A stretch of 64,000 nt of DNA from Microbacterium sp. SS28 (GCF_022761035.1 NZ_JAKWJP010000001.1:62001-126000), one strand, 5' to 3'. Shown: positions 25,760 through 33,914, counted from the stretch's first letter. Program-made: numbers and translations. The notes: generated from the sequence alone by a model not told the origin.

Positions 25760-25826
25760 CCCCGCGAGACTTCACCTCCGGACGCGCCACGCCGTCGCGG
25801 GGTGCCACAGGTGAAGTCTCGCGGGG
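25760..25826. repeat. 67-bp palindromic repeat with perfect 18-bp arms
   Basis: CCCCGCGAGACTTCACCT (25760-25777) is exactly complementary to 25809-25826 around a 31-nt GC-rich loop. It begins 9 nt after the ABC ATPase stop codon and would form a very stable hairpin, so it may terminate that operon. The long perfect arms without a U-tract look more like a dispersed intergenic palindromic (REP/MITE-like) element than a simple terminator. Confidence 0.65.
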
Positions 25827-25835
25827 GTGGGCGGA

Positions 25836-26564
25836 TCAGGCGCGAGTGATGTCGCGCACGGTGCCCTTCTCGAGGCGCAGGCGTCGACGCGCACGGCGGG
25901 CGACGGCCGAGTCGTGCGTCACGACGATGAGCGTCAGCCCCTCGGCGCCCAGCGCCTCGAGCACCGTCAGGATCTCGTCCCGCATGCTCTCGTCGAGGTT
26001 GCCCGTCGGCTCGTCCGCGAGCAGCACGCGCGGCCGCTTGACGATCGCCCGCGCGATCGCGACGCGCTGCTGCTGCCCGCCCGAGAGCTCCCCCGGGCGG
26101 TGGTCGCCGCGATCGGCGAGGCCGACGTGCGCGAGCGCCTCGGCGACGCGCTCGGCGCGCTCCGCCTTCGACAGGCCGAGCGGCTCGAGCGCCATGTCGA
26201 CGTTCTCGTGCGCCGTCAGGGTGGGGATGAGGTTGAATCCCTGGAAGACGAACCCGATCTCCTCGGCGCGCAGCCGCCCGAGCTCGGCGTTCGACGCAGT
26301 CGCGGCATCCGTCTCGCCGATGACCACCGAGCCCGTCGACGGCCGATCGAGCGCCCCCAGCAGCTGCAGGAGCGTCGACTTGCCGCCGCCCGTCGGCCCC
26401 TGGATCGTCACGAAGTCGCCCGCCGCGATCTCGAGGTCGACCCCCGTGAGCGCCTTGACGACGCGCCCCTTCTGCTCGTAGGTGCGGGTGACGCCCGTGA
26501 GTCGGTAGATGGGCGCGGCGGGCAGGGCGGGGCCCGCCTCGGGCGCGGTGTCGATCATGGTCAT
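25836..26564 (-). CDS. ABC transporter ATP-binding protein, LolD/MacB type
   Basis: A 242-residue ATPase with Walker A GPTGGGKST (near residue 54), the Q-loop region FVFQGFNLIPTLTAHENV, signature LSGGQQQRVAIARA, Walker B VLLADEPTGNLD and the switch His in VVTHD. FVFQxFNL and EPTGNLD mark the MacB/LolD (3.A.1.122) class, which drives FtsX-type permeases by mechanotransmission. AGGAG lies 8 nt before ATG 26564. Second gene after the permease (56-nt gap) and presumably its partner. Confidence 0.93.
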   Translation of the reverse strand: MTMIDTAPEAGPALPAAPIYRLTGVTRTYEQKGRVVKALTGVDLEIAAGDFVTIQGPTGGGKSTLLQLLGALDRPSTGSVVIGETDAATASNAELGRLRAEEIGFVFQGFNLIPTLTAHENVDMALEPLGLSKAERAERVAEALAHVGLADRGDHRPGELSGGQQQRVAIARAIVKRPRVLLADEPTGNLDESMRDEILTVLEALGAEGLTLIVVTHDSAVARRARRRLRLEKGTVRDITRA

Positions 26565-26620
26565 GGCTTGTGCTCCTGTCTGGGCGGGATCTGTTTCGAA
26601 CGTGCGATCCACGGGATGCC

Positions 26621-28081
26621 TCATGCCACCGAGCGCAGTGCTTCTGCGGGGCTCAGCCGCGCGGCACGCCAGCCGCCGAAGGCGCCGGCGATGAGGCCGC
26701 CCGCGATGGCGAGTCCGACGGCCGCGACGATGACCCACGCCGTCACGGGGGCGGTCAGCACGATGTCGGCGGTCGTGGAGCCGAGCTGCTGCATGAGTCC
26801 GGGACCGCCCTGGCCTCCGGGCCCGCCGAAGCCCTCCTGCGTCGCGGGTGCCGACGAGATCGTGGGCTGGATGATGTTGATCGCGAGGACGCCCGCGAGC
26901 CCGATGACGAGGCCGATCGCCCCGCCGATGAGGCCCTGCACGACCGACTCGCCCGCGACCTGGCCCACGACACGGCCGTTGGACCAGCCGATCGCCTTGA
27001 GCGTGCCGAACTCGCGCGTGCGGCGCGAGACTCCCGAGATGGTGAAGAGCACGGCGAGCACGACGGCCACCGCGAGCACGAGGATCGACAGCCACGTGCC
27101 GAGGTTCGTGATGAGCGACGTCGCGCTCGAGAGCGATCCCGAGACCGTCGAGGCGAGGTCGGACTGCGAGCTCACTGTCGCGTCGGGGAGCTCTTCCGCG
27201 ATGGCGGACTGCACCGCCGCGATGTCTCCCGCGGATTCGGCCTGCACGTACACGGTCGACACGACGTCGCCGACGCCGGAGAGGTCCTGCGCGACATCCA
27301 GCGGGATATAGACGTTCGACGCGGTGTCGGCGGCGCTCGTCGTCGAGGCGATGATGCCCACGACCTCCATGTCGGTGCCGCCGACGTCGATCGTGTCGCC
27401 CACTGCGAGGTCGCTCGAGGTCGCGTACGTCTCATCGAGCACCGCGACGAACTCGCCCGCGTCGTCGGCATCGAGGGCGCGGCCGTCGACGACCGAGACT
27501 GCAGACAGCGGGCCCACCTCGGCATTGGAGGCGTCGATGCCGAGCACCGTGAAGGCGTCGACGTCGAACGAGCCGCCGCCGAAGCCGCCCTGGCCGCCCT
27601 GCTGATCGCCGCCCTGCGGGGGCTGCTGCTGCTGGGCCGTGCCGTCGTCCGTCGGACGCTGCGGAAGCTCGCCGTCGAACGTCGTGTTCGTGAGCGAGAG
27701 GGCTCCGGATGCCGCGGCCACGCCGTCGACCCCCGCGACGGTGTCGACGGTCGACGCGTCGAGCGTCCCGCGCATGAAGTCCGCCATGAGGCGCGACTGG
27801 CTGAGGCTCGTCGTCCCGTCGTCGGTCGTCGCGCCGTCGTCCTGGCCGAACTCGAAGCGGCCCCCGCCGCCCTCGCCGGGCTGCGCCATCGCTCCCGTGA
27901 CGGTGAGGTCGGTGCCGACCCCGTACACGGACTCGAGTGCCTGGGCCTGCGCGTCGCGCACCCCCGCCGACAGCGCGTTGACGATGATGACGAGCGCGAT
28001 CGCGATCGCGAGTCCCGTCGCGACGATGATCGTCTGCTTCTTGCGGCCCGTCAGCTCCCGCCGCAGATACGTCCAGTACAT
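26621..28081 (-). CDS. ABC transporter permease, MacB/FtsX-like
   Basis: A 486-residue permease. It has one N-terminal helix (TIIVATGLAIAIALVIIVN), a large extracytoplasmic MacB-PCD-like domain (residues about 45-330) and a C-terminal FtsX bundle containing TREFGTLKAIGWSNGRV and ending in RLSPAEALRSVA. Two low-complexity insertions stand out: a Gln/Gly-rich stretch near residues 165-190 and a Gly/Pro-rich one between C-terminal helices near residue 430. ATG 28081 is preceded by GAGAGGAG. The operon faces away from the response regulator and carries its presumed binding repeat. It is likely an efflux or envelope-stress system. Confidence 0.9.
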   Translation of the reverse strand: MYWTYLRRELTGRKKQTIIVATGLAIAIALVIIVNALSAGVRDAQAQALESVYGVGTDLTVTGAMAQPGEGGGGRFEFGQDDGATTDDGTTSLSQSRLMADFMRGTLDASTVDTVAGVDGVAAASGALSLTNTTFDGELPQRPTDDGTAQQQQPPQGGDQQGGQGGFGGGSFDVDAFTVLGIDASNAEVGPLSAVSVVDGRALDADDAGEFVAVLDETYATSSDLAVGDTIDVGGTDMEVVGIIASTTSAADTASNVYIPLDVAQDLSGVGDVVSTVYVQAESAGDIAAVQSAIAEELPDATVSSQSDLASTVSGSLSSATSLITNLGTWLSILVLAVAVVLAVLFTISGVSRRTREFGTLKAIGWSNGRVVGQVAGESVVQGLIGGAIGLVIGLAGVLAINIIQPTISSAPATQEGFGGPGGQGGPGLMQQLGSTTADIVLTAPVTAWVIVAAVGLAIAGGLIAGAFGGWRAARLSPAEALRSVA

Positions 28082-28122
28082 GGGTCTCCTCTCGGCAGGC
28101 AGGGGGCCGGCCGTCGGGACCG

Positions 28123-28177
28123 AAGCTACGAACGCGATCGATGCGGGGGTTCTGTGCAGCCTATGAGCGGGGTATGA
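28123..28177 (-). promoter_or_regulatory. ABC operon promoter with 11-bp direct-repeat site
   Basis: The minus strand has TAGCTT (28123-28128) as -10. TCATACCCCGCTCATAGG starts 33 bp upstream of it (core 28161-28177). The two TCATA half-sites are 11 bp apart, the usual spacing of OmpR-family sites, at an activator position. A near-identical arrangement precedes the FMN-lipoprotein operon. Confidence 0.55.
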
Positions 28178-28218
28178 CCCGCGGTGCGGTCGAAATCCCT
28201 CGCGCAGTTTCACAGACG

Positions 28219-28248
28219 ACGCATAGGCTTCGGCATAGGAACCGCATA
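28219..28248 (+). promoter_or_regulatory. Triple GCATAGG direct repeat before the response regulator
   Basis: GCATAGG occurs at 28219, 28231 and 28242 (12- and 11-bp spacing), ending 24 bp before the response-regulator ATG. It matches the CATAG half-sites at 28161-28177 and 33898-33914 in orientation and spacing. The position close to the start suggests autoregulation. Confidence 0.6.
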
Positions 28249-28271
28249 GGAAAGCGGCTCAGGATGGCGGC

Positions 28272-29006
28272 ATGACCATGACAGGACCCACTCCCGCTCT
28301 GCGCCGGCCCGACGGATCGGCGCTGCGCGTCCTGGTCGTCGACGACGAGCAGATGCTCACCGACCTGCTCTCGATGGCTCTGCGCATGGAGGGCTGGGAG
28401 GTTCGCACCGCGGCATCCGGATTCCAGGCGCTCCAGGGCGCGCGGGACTTCGACCCGGATGCCGTCGTGCTCGACATCATGATGCCCGACCTCGACGGCA
28501 TGGCCGTGCTGCAACGGCTGCGGCAGTCCGGCAACGACGTTCCCGTGCTCTTCCTGACGGCGAAGGACGGTGTGAGCGATCGCGTCGCGGGGCTCACCGC
28601 CGGAGGCGACGACTACGTCACGAAGCCGTTCAGCCTCGAAGAGGTCGTCGCCCGGCTGCGCGGCCTCATGCGCCGCGCCGGCACGGCTCTCGCGAGCGAC
28701 GCCGAGCCGATCCTGCATGTCGGCGACCTGTCGCTCAACGAGGACAGCCACGAGATCGAGCGCGGCGGCGAGCAGATCGAGCTGACCGCGACCGAGTTCG
28801 AGCTGCTGCGCTACCTCATGCGCAATCAGCGCCGCGTCGTGTCGAAGGCCCAGATCCTCGACCGCGTGTGGAACTACGACTTCGGCGGACGCTCGAGCGT
28901 CGTCGAGCTGTACATCTCGTACCTCCGCAAGAAGATCGACCAGGGCCGCGAGCCGCTCATCCACACGGTGCGCGGCGTCGGCTACATGATCAAAGCGCCG
29001 CAGTGA
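28272..29006 (+). CDS. OmpR/PhoB-family response regulator
   Basis: A 244-residue response regulator. The receiver domain has the acidic pocket VVDDEQ (near residue 24), phospho-acceptor Asp in VVLDIMMPDLDG, and KPF (Lys switch). The C-terminal winged-helix domain carries ELTATEFELLRYLMRNQRRV and VRGVGYMIK. It is coupled to the histidine kinase by a GTGA overlap. Three GCATAGG repeats precede it. Similar repeats precede the divergent ABC genes and the FMN-lipoprotein operon, so these are its best candidate targets. A second ATG at 28278 is also possible. Confidence 0.96.
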   Translation: MTMTGPTPALRRPDGSALRVLVVDDEQMLTDLLSMALRMEGWEVRTAASGFQALQGARDFDPDAVVLDIMMPDLDGMAVLQRLRQSGNDVPVLFLTAKDGVSDRVAGLTAGGDDYVTKPFSLEEVVARLRGLMRRAGTALASDAEPILHVGDLSLNEDSHEIERGGEQIELTATEFELLRYLMRNQRRVVSKAQILDRVWNYDFGGRSSVVELYISYLRKKIDQGREPLIHTVRGVGYMIKAPQ

Positions 29007-30532
29007 CCACCTCGCCGTCCGTCGCGGCACCGCCTCGCCGGGGGCGGCGCCCCTGGAGCCTGCAGACCCGGCTCATGGTCACGATCACGGGCATCGTCGC
29101 GCTGATCCTGGTCGGCATCGCGATCGCGATCAGCGCGTTCCTCGGGCAGATCCTGCAGGAGAACCTCGACGCAAAGGTGCAGGAGACCGCGAACGTCACC
29201 GCCTCGACGCACGCGCGGATGGCGGGACCGATCGCGAACGGGCGCGACGTCACGGCGGCCGACGTGCTGAGCGAAGTGCGGCAGCAGGGCACCCTCTTCG
29301 TCGTGAGCCCCTTCGACGGAGCGGCCTCGGGCGCCGTCGTCGAGTCGGACGGCACCGTCACCGAGCTGACGACCGCGCAGGTCGAGCAGGTGCTCGATGA
29401 GATCAAGCACCCGGGTCTCACCTCGATCAAGATCGACGGTCTCGGCGAGTACCGTGTCTACGCGTACCAGCTGCAGTCGTACGTCGGCGTCGTCGGCCTT
29501 CCGCTGAGCGATGTGCAGACGACGCTCGCACAGATCATCACGGCCGTGCTCATCGTGACGGCGGCCGGTCTCATACTCATCGGCGGCGCGATCATCCTCA
29601 TCGTTCGCGCGGGCCTTCGCCCCCTGCGCGCCGTCGCCGACACCGCGACGCGCGTTGCGGCGCTCCCGATGGCCGAGGGGTCCGTCTCGATCGACGAGCG
29701 CGTCCCCGAAGCCGAAGCCGACGAGCGCACCGAGATCGGGCGCGTGGGCCATGCGCTCAACACGCTCCTCGACCACGTCGACGCGTCGCTCGACGAGCGC
29801 CAGCGAAATGAAGAGCGGATGCGACGCTTCGTCGCCGACGCGAGCCACGAGCTGCGCACGCCGCTCGCGTCGATCCGCGGATACTCCGAGCTCTCGCTCA
29901 AGGCGATGCGGCGGGCCGAGGCATCCGGTGCCCCTGATGCGGGCACCGTGGAGACGACGACCCAGTCCCTCGACCGCATCCAGGCGCAGTCGCTGCGCAT
30001 GACGAGACTCGTCGAGGACCTCCTGCTGCTCGCGCGGCTCGACGAGGGCCAGGAGCTCGTCTACGGGACCGTCGACCTCACGCGCCTCGCGATCGAGGCC
30101 GTCGACGACGCACGACCGGCCGGTCCCGAACACGACTGGGTGCTCGAGGTCGGCGAGGAGCCCGTCGTCATCGCCGGCGACTCCGGACGGCTGCACCAGG
30201 TCGCGGCGAACCTGCTCGCGAACGCCCGCACGCACACTCCCCCGGGTACGACGGTCACGGTGAGCGTCGCGCGCGCGGGCGGCGACGCCGTCTTGCGGGT
30301 GCACGACGACGGCCCCGGCGTCGATCCCGTCGTGCGCGACGAGCTGTTCGAGCGCTTCTCGCGTGCGGACCGCTCGCGGGCGCGCAAGACCGGCGGCACG
30401 GGACTGGGGCTCTCGATCGCGAAGGCGATCGTCTCGGCCCACGGCGGCACGATCTCGGTAGCGAGCGAGCCCGGCGACACGACGTTCGAGGTGCGCCTGC
30501 CGGCGCGGCCAGCCGACCCCGCCGCATCCTGA
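29003..30532 (+). CDS. Membrane sensor histidine kinase
   Basis: A 509-residue kinase. It has a first membrane helix at about residues 22-45, an extracytoplasmic sensor of about 130 residues, a second helix (ITAVLIVTAAGLILIGGAII, near residue 180) and a HAMP linker. The HisKA H-box is ASHELRTPLASIRGYSEL. The HATPase has an N-box (NLLANARTH), DDGPGV, FERFSRADRSR and GTGLGLSIAKAI. The GTG start overlaps the regulator stop (29003-29006). The sensor domain has no motif I recognise, so the stimulus is unknown. Its presumed targets suggest envelope, redox or drug stress. Confidence 0.96.
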   Translation: MTTSPSVAAPPRRGRRPWSLQTRLMVTITGIVALILVGIAIAISAFLGQILQENLDAKVQETANVTASTHARMAGPIANGRDVTAADVLSEVRQQGTLFVVSPFDGAASGAVVESDGTVTELTTAQVEQVLDEIKHPGLTSIKIDGLGEYRVYAYQLQSYVGVVGLPLSDVQTTLAQIITAVLIVTAAGLILIGGAIILIVRAGLRPLRAVADTATRVAALPMAEGSVSIDERVPEAEADERTEIGRVGHALNTLLDHVDASLDERQRNEERMRRFVADASHELRTPLASIRGYSELSLKAMRRAEASGAPDAGTVETTTQSLDRIQAQSLRMTRLVEDLLLLARLDEGQELVYGTVDLTRLAIEAVDDARPAGPEHDWVLEVGEEPVVIAGDSGRLHQVAANLLANARTHTPPGTTVTVSVARAGGDAVLRVHDDGPGVDPVVRDELFERFSRADRSRARKTGGTGLGLSIAKAIVSAHGGTISVASEPGDTTFEVRLPARPADPAAS

Positions 30533-30556
30533 CTCCACGGTCCTTCAGCCCCCGTT

Positions 30557-30800
30557 TCCCCGGCGGCAGATGGTGAGCGCAGCGCGTAGCGACCCGCACA
30601 TCGCCGCAGACAGTCGCCTCGGCTGGAAGTCGCGCGCCACTCCCCGGCGGCAGATGGTGGGTGCGACGCAGAGCAACCCGCACATCGTGGCAGACGAGCC
30701 GCCTCCGCTGGAAGTCGCGCGCCACTCCCCGGCGGCAGATGGTGAGTGCGACGCCGAGCAACCCGCAGATCGCCGCAGACGAGCCGCCTCGGCGTCATCC
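30557..30800. repeat. Three imperfect 84-bp tandem repeats
   Basis: This fills the roughly 300-bp gap between the convergent histidine-kinase and RnfD-FNR genes. Units start at 30557, 30641 and 30726 (84- and 85-bp periods). Each begins TCCCCGGCGGCAGATGGTG. The third is truncated near 30800. Units differ by scattered substitutions. The 85-bp step breaks any common reading frame, so it is unlikely to encode a protein. I found nothing else in this gap besides the hairpin at 30819. Confidence 0.8.
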
Positions 30801-30818
30801 TGAACCGCGCCGATGGGG

Positions 30819-30837
30819 CGGCCGGAAGGCCCGGCCG
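30819..30837 (-). terminator. Short hairpin after the RnfD-FNR gene
   Basis: CGGCCGG (30819-30825) pairs with CCGGCCG (30831-30837) around a 5-nt loop, 2 nt beyond the RnfD-FNR stop codon. There is no T-tract. Confidence 0.45.
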
Positions 30838-30839
30838 GG

Positions 30840-32417
30840 TCAGTAGCCCGAGAACGCGTCAGTCGTGATCGAGCGGGCGCGCTCGAGGGCGGGGGCGAGC
30901 TCGGCGATCAGACCGGGAGGGCCCGAGACGTAGGCGTGGCGCGACGCGATGTCGGGCACGACCTGCAGCAGGCCGTCGGCGTCGAGGCGCACGCCCCGCG
31001 CCCATACCCAGTGCCGCGGAAGATCGGCGGGCCGGTCGCGCGTGAAGACGACGACGGGGATCCCGGATGCCTCGATCTCGGCGCGATACGCGAGCTCGGC
31101 GGAGTCGGAGGCGACGTAGACGAGCACGACGTCGCGGTCCTCGTCCGCGAGCCGCTGGTGGCGCAGCTGCGATGCGAAGGGCGTGACGCCGATGCCCGCG
31201 GCGACCATGAGGACGGGGCTCGAGGCGCGCTTGGGCAGCACGAAGTCGCCCCACACGCCGGTCACGGCGAGGTCGGAGCCGGGGGTCACCTCGGCGAGGG
31301 CCTTCTTGTACGACGACTGCGGCTTCGCTCCGGGGCCGGCCGCCTCGCGGAATGCGACGGTGAGCTCGGGCAGGTCCTCGGGCGCCGACGCGATGCTGAA
31401 TTCGCGACGCGTGCCGCGGGCATCGGGATGCCGGTGCGGCACTTCGAGCTCGAGGTACTGTCCCGGTACGAAGGTGAGTCGGCTGTGCGTGCGGAAGGTG
31501 AGCTGCGTCACTGTCGGGGTCAGCACGTCGCGGGAGACGAGCGAGAGCTTGACGGCGGAGCGCAGCGAGAACGCGAAGACGAACGCCACCGCGTTGCCGA
31601 CGAGGAGCGCCCGTTCCTGGCCGAGCGTGATCTCGCCGACCGGGATGGGCCACCCCGCGAGCACGCCGACGACGGCCGCGATGGTGAACTGCTGCCAGCG
31701 CCGCGGCGGGAGCGTGAGGGGCTCCGAGAGCATGAAGGCCCCGAGGAAGAGGAACGGCGAGGCCCACAGGATCTGCCAGAACACGTCCCATGAGTCGAAC
31801 TCGAGCCCCGCCGCTCCGAACTGGACCGAGACGCGCACGAAGGAGACGGCGACGGCGATGACGAGGAACAGCGTCACGACGCGCACCTTCTCGGTGCGCA
31901 GCAGCACGAGCAGGCCGAGGATCAGGACGGGGGCGGCGAGCACGGGCGTGCCGACCCACCACGACGAGGCGCCGAGTCCCGGCAGCCAGATGCTCAGCAC
32001 GGTCAGGACCGTCGCACCGACGGCGGCCGGGTTGAAGATGTGGCGCCCCCGCCACGCGAGGAGGTACTTCGAGGCGGATGCCGCGAACCCCGCGATCGCG
32101 ATGCCGGCGAGTGCGACCGGGTCGAGCGTCGGGCGCAGGACGAACAGCAGGATGCTCGACGTGATGAGCGACGACTCGATGCGCCACGGGAGGGTCAGGA
32201 GGCGCTGGGCCGCGGCATCCGTCCCCACGCAGACGACCGCGAGCACGGCCGCCGTCGCGATGAGCTCGAAGGGCGCCGGGGCGACCAGACCGGCGATCGA
32301 CACGATGAGGGCGATCCCGGTGAGCGTCACGAGGCTCAGGAAGACGAGACGGTACATCGAGACGCGCCCGAGCACCGCGAAGACGCGCGTCCAGAGAGCT
32401 GTGAGGGTTCCGATCAC
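30840..32417 (-). CDS. RnfD/NqrB-like membrane protein fused to a ferredoxin-NADP reductase-type domain
   Basis: A 525-residue fusion. Residues 1-290 hold about nine or ten membrane helices with RGRHIFNPAAVGA (near residue 125), the conserved RnfD/NqrB-family segment. Residues about 295-525 form an FNR-like FAD/NAD(P) reductase: RREFSIASAPED (FAD-binding RxxS), MVAAGIGVTPF and the C-terminal YVSGPPG segment. It would pass electrons from cytoplasmic NAD(P)H via FAD into the membrane, and on to the FMN lipoprotein encoded upstream. GTG 32417 overlaps the apbE stop (GTGA). Last gene of the three-gene redox operon. Confidence 0.85.
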   Translation of the reverse strand: MIGTLTALWTRVFAVLGRVSMYRLVFLSLVTLTGIALIVSIAGLVAPAPFELIATAAVLAVVCVGTDAAAQRLLTLPWRIESSLITSSILLFVLRPTLDPVALAGIAIAGFAASASKYLLAWRGRHIFNPAAVGATVLTVLSIWLPGLGASSWWVGTPVLAAPVLILGLLVLLRTEKVRVVTLFLVIAVAVSFVRVSVQFGAAGLEFDSWDVFWQILWASPFLFLGAFMLSEPLTLPPRRWQQFTIAAVVGVLAGWPIPVGEITLGQERALLVGNAVAFVFAFSLRSAVKLSLVSRDVLTPTVTQLTFRTHSRLTFVPGQYLELEVPHRHPDARGTRREFSIASAPEDLPELTVAFREAAGPGAKPQSSYKKALAEVTPGSDLAVTGVWGDFVLPKRASSPVLMVAAGIGVTPFASQLRHQRLADEDRDVVLVYVASDSAELAYRAEIEASGIPVVVFTRDRPADLPRHWVWARGVRLDADGLLQVVPDIASRHAYVSGPPGLIAELAPALERARSITTDAFSGY

Positions 32418-33283
32418 GTGAACAACTCTGCCTTACTGCCGGGAGACCACTCCACGCGGCCGTCGGTCGTCATGCGGACCCACTCGACGCCCCACTCGTG
32501 GGCGAGGCGCGGGCCGCCGTCGAAGAAGAGCGCCGTCGCGATCGCGTCGGCGCGCATCGCGGTCGGGGCGATCGCCCACGTCGCGGCGATCGTGCGCACG
32601 GGGACTCCCGTGCGGGCGTCCAGCACGTGATGCAGACCCTCGCCCCAGGCGCGCCGGTTCGTCGCCGACGCGCAGAGCGCGGCATCCGTCACCTCGACGA
32701 CCCCGATCGCTCGACGCGCGTCGAAGGGATGCTCGAGCCCGATGCGCTGCGTCGCTCCGCGCACCGCGAGGTCGCCGCCCGCGTCGACGACGAGGTCGGC
32801 AGGCGCCCACGGCGCGAGCGCCTGGACCACGAGATCGACGAGACGGCCCTTGCCGAGCGCGCCGACGTCGAGCAGCGCGGGCTCACTCAGAGCGAGCGCT
32901 TCGGGCGACCACGTCACCAGGTCGCGCCATGCGGCGGGCGCGGGCATCGCGCCGCGGTCGGTGAACGAGTACTCCGCGTCGTACCCCCGCTTGGCCAGCG
33001 CCTCTCCGACGAGCGGATTGACGGCGCCCTCCGTCGCCGATGAGAGCTCGGCGTACGCGTCGAGCATCGCCGTCGCATCGGGCGGTGCGGGCACGGCGCC
33101 GCCCTCGCGCGACAGACGGGACACGACCGAATCGGGGCGGAAGCGCGACCACGCCGCGTCGAACGAGGCGATGACGCCCTCGACCCTGTCGCGCGCGAGG
33201 GCGGGCAGCGCATGCGGCGTCTCGATCGCCCAGACGGTGCCGATCGCCCCGAACCGCCACACCGAGCGCGCGTCGGCGCTCAC
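32414..33283 (-). CDS. apbE: FAD:protein FMN transferase (ApbE family)
   Basis: A 289-residue ApbE-like flavin transferase, which covalently attaches FMN from FAD to Ser/Thr of partner proteins. The family landmarks are SRFRPDSVVSRLSR near the N terminus, VNPLVGEAL, a LDVGALGKGRLVDLV segment, the VVDAGGDLAVRG glycine motif and HHVLDARTG. The start is GTG 33283, 5 nt after the lipoprotein stop. No signal peptide is evident, although many homologues act outside the membrane. It is sandwiched between an FMN-binding lipoprotein and an RnfD-FNR protein, its natural substrates or partners. Confidence 0.9.
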   Translation of the reverse strand: MSADARSVWRFGAIGTVWAIETPHALPALARDRVEGVIASFDAAWSRFRPDSVVSRLSREGGAVPAPPDATAMLDAYAELSSATEGAVNPLVGEALAKRGYDAEYSFTDRGAMPAPAAWRDLVTWSPEALALSEPALLDVGALGKGRLVDLVVQALAPWAPADLVVDAGGDLAVRGATQRIGLEHPFDARRAIGVVEVTDAALCASATNRRAWGEGLHHVLDARTGVPVRTIAATWAIAPTAMRADAIATALFFDGGPRLAHEWGVEWVRMTTDGRVEWSPGSKAELFT

Positions 33284-33288
33284 GGAGG

Positions 33289-33798
33289 TCAGGCCGCGGC
33301 CTCGGACTTGATCTGCTGGATCGCCTGGTTGAATCCGCCGCTCGTGAGCGACGAGCCCGCGACGCGGCTCACCGAGATCTCGTCGATGTCCTGGCCGACG
33401 ACGGCGTCGGAGATGCCTCCGATGAACTTCGCCTGGTACTCCTCGGACTCGCGCGCGCTCGGGTCGCCTGTCACCTCGACGGCCGTGATGATGTCGTCCT
33501 CGAGCGTCACGGTGACGCTGATCGTCTCGACTGACTCGGGTGTCTGATAGGCGCCCTCGGCCTCGTAGGTGCCGTTCGTGTAGGTCGCGGACGCCCCCGT
33601 GTCGGTCGTGCCGCCGGTGGTCGAGGATCCCGTGTCGCCCGTGTCGGCGCTCGAGGGCGAATCGGCGGCCGAGCAGCCGGCGAGGGCGATGATGCCGGCG
33701 ACGCCGACGAGGGCGGCTCCCGTGCGGAGCGGGCGGGGTAGGGCGGTCGTGCGGATCCGCTGGATCGAGTGCCCGCGAAGCGGGTGTGGCGAAATCAC
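33289..33798 (-). CDS. FMN-binding lipoprotein (RnfG/NqrC-like domain)
   Basis: A 169-residue precursor. A lipobox LAGC places the lipidated Cys near residue 42, followed by a Ser/Thr/Gly-rich linker and an FMN-binding domain (residues about 80-169). The flavinylation site normally reads SGATxTS. Here it is AGSSLTSGGF near residue 147, so Ser 150 would carry the FMN in place of Thr. GTG 33798 is supported by AGAGG 6 nt upstream. Its promoter (TAGCGT, 33859-33864) has the CATAG direct repeat 34 bp upstream, pointing to control by the 28272 response regulator. Confidence 0.85.
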   Translation of the reverse strand: MISPHPLRGHSIQRIRTTALPRPLRTGAALVGVAGIIALAGCSAADSPSSADTGDTGSSTTGGTTDTGASATYTNGTYEAEGAYQTPESVETISVTVTLEDDIITAVEVTGDPSARESEEYQAKFIGGISDAVVGQDIDEISVSRVAGSSLTSGGFNQAIQQIKSEAAA

Positions 33799-33858
33799 GA
33801 TGGTCCTCTCGGCTGCGCCTCGCGGCGGTCGGCATCGCCTCTCGGCGGGTCTCATTCC

Positions 33859-33914
33859 ACGCTAAAGGACACGACGCAGGCACCCGGCCGGTTCAGCCTA
33901 TGAACCCGCCATGA
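33859..33914 (-). promoter_or_regulatory. Redox-operon promoter with 11-bp direct-repeat site
   Basis: The minus strand carries TAGCGT (33859-33864) as -10 and TCATGGCGGGTTCATAGG (core 33898-33914) 34 bp upstream. The two half-sites are 11 bp apart. The string TCATAGGCTG is shared exactly with the ABC promoter site at 28161-28177. Confidence 0.55.

Noticed and set aside
30557..30800. Possible CRISPR array
   Set aside because: The units are contiguous 84-bp diverged tandem repeats with no spacers, and no cas genes are present.
30570..30846. Short open frames within the tandem repeats
   Set aside because: The repeat step of 85 bp breaks the frame and there is no ribosome site. The peptides are by-products of the repeats.
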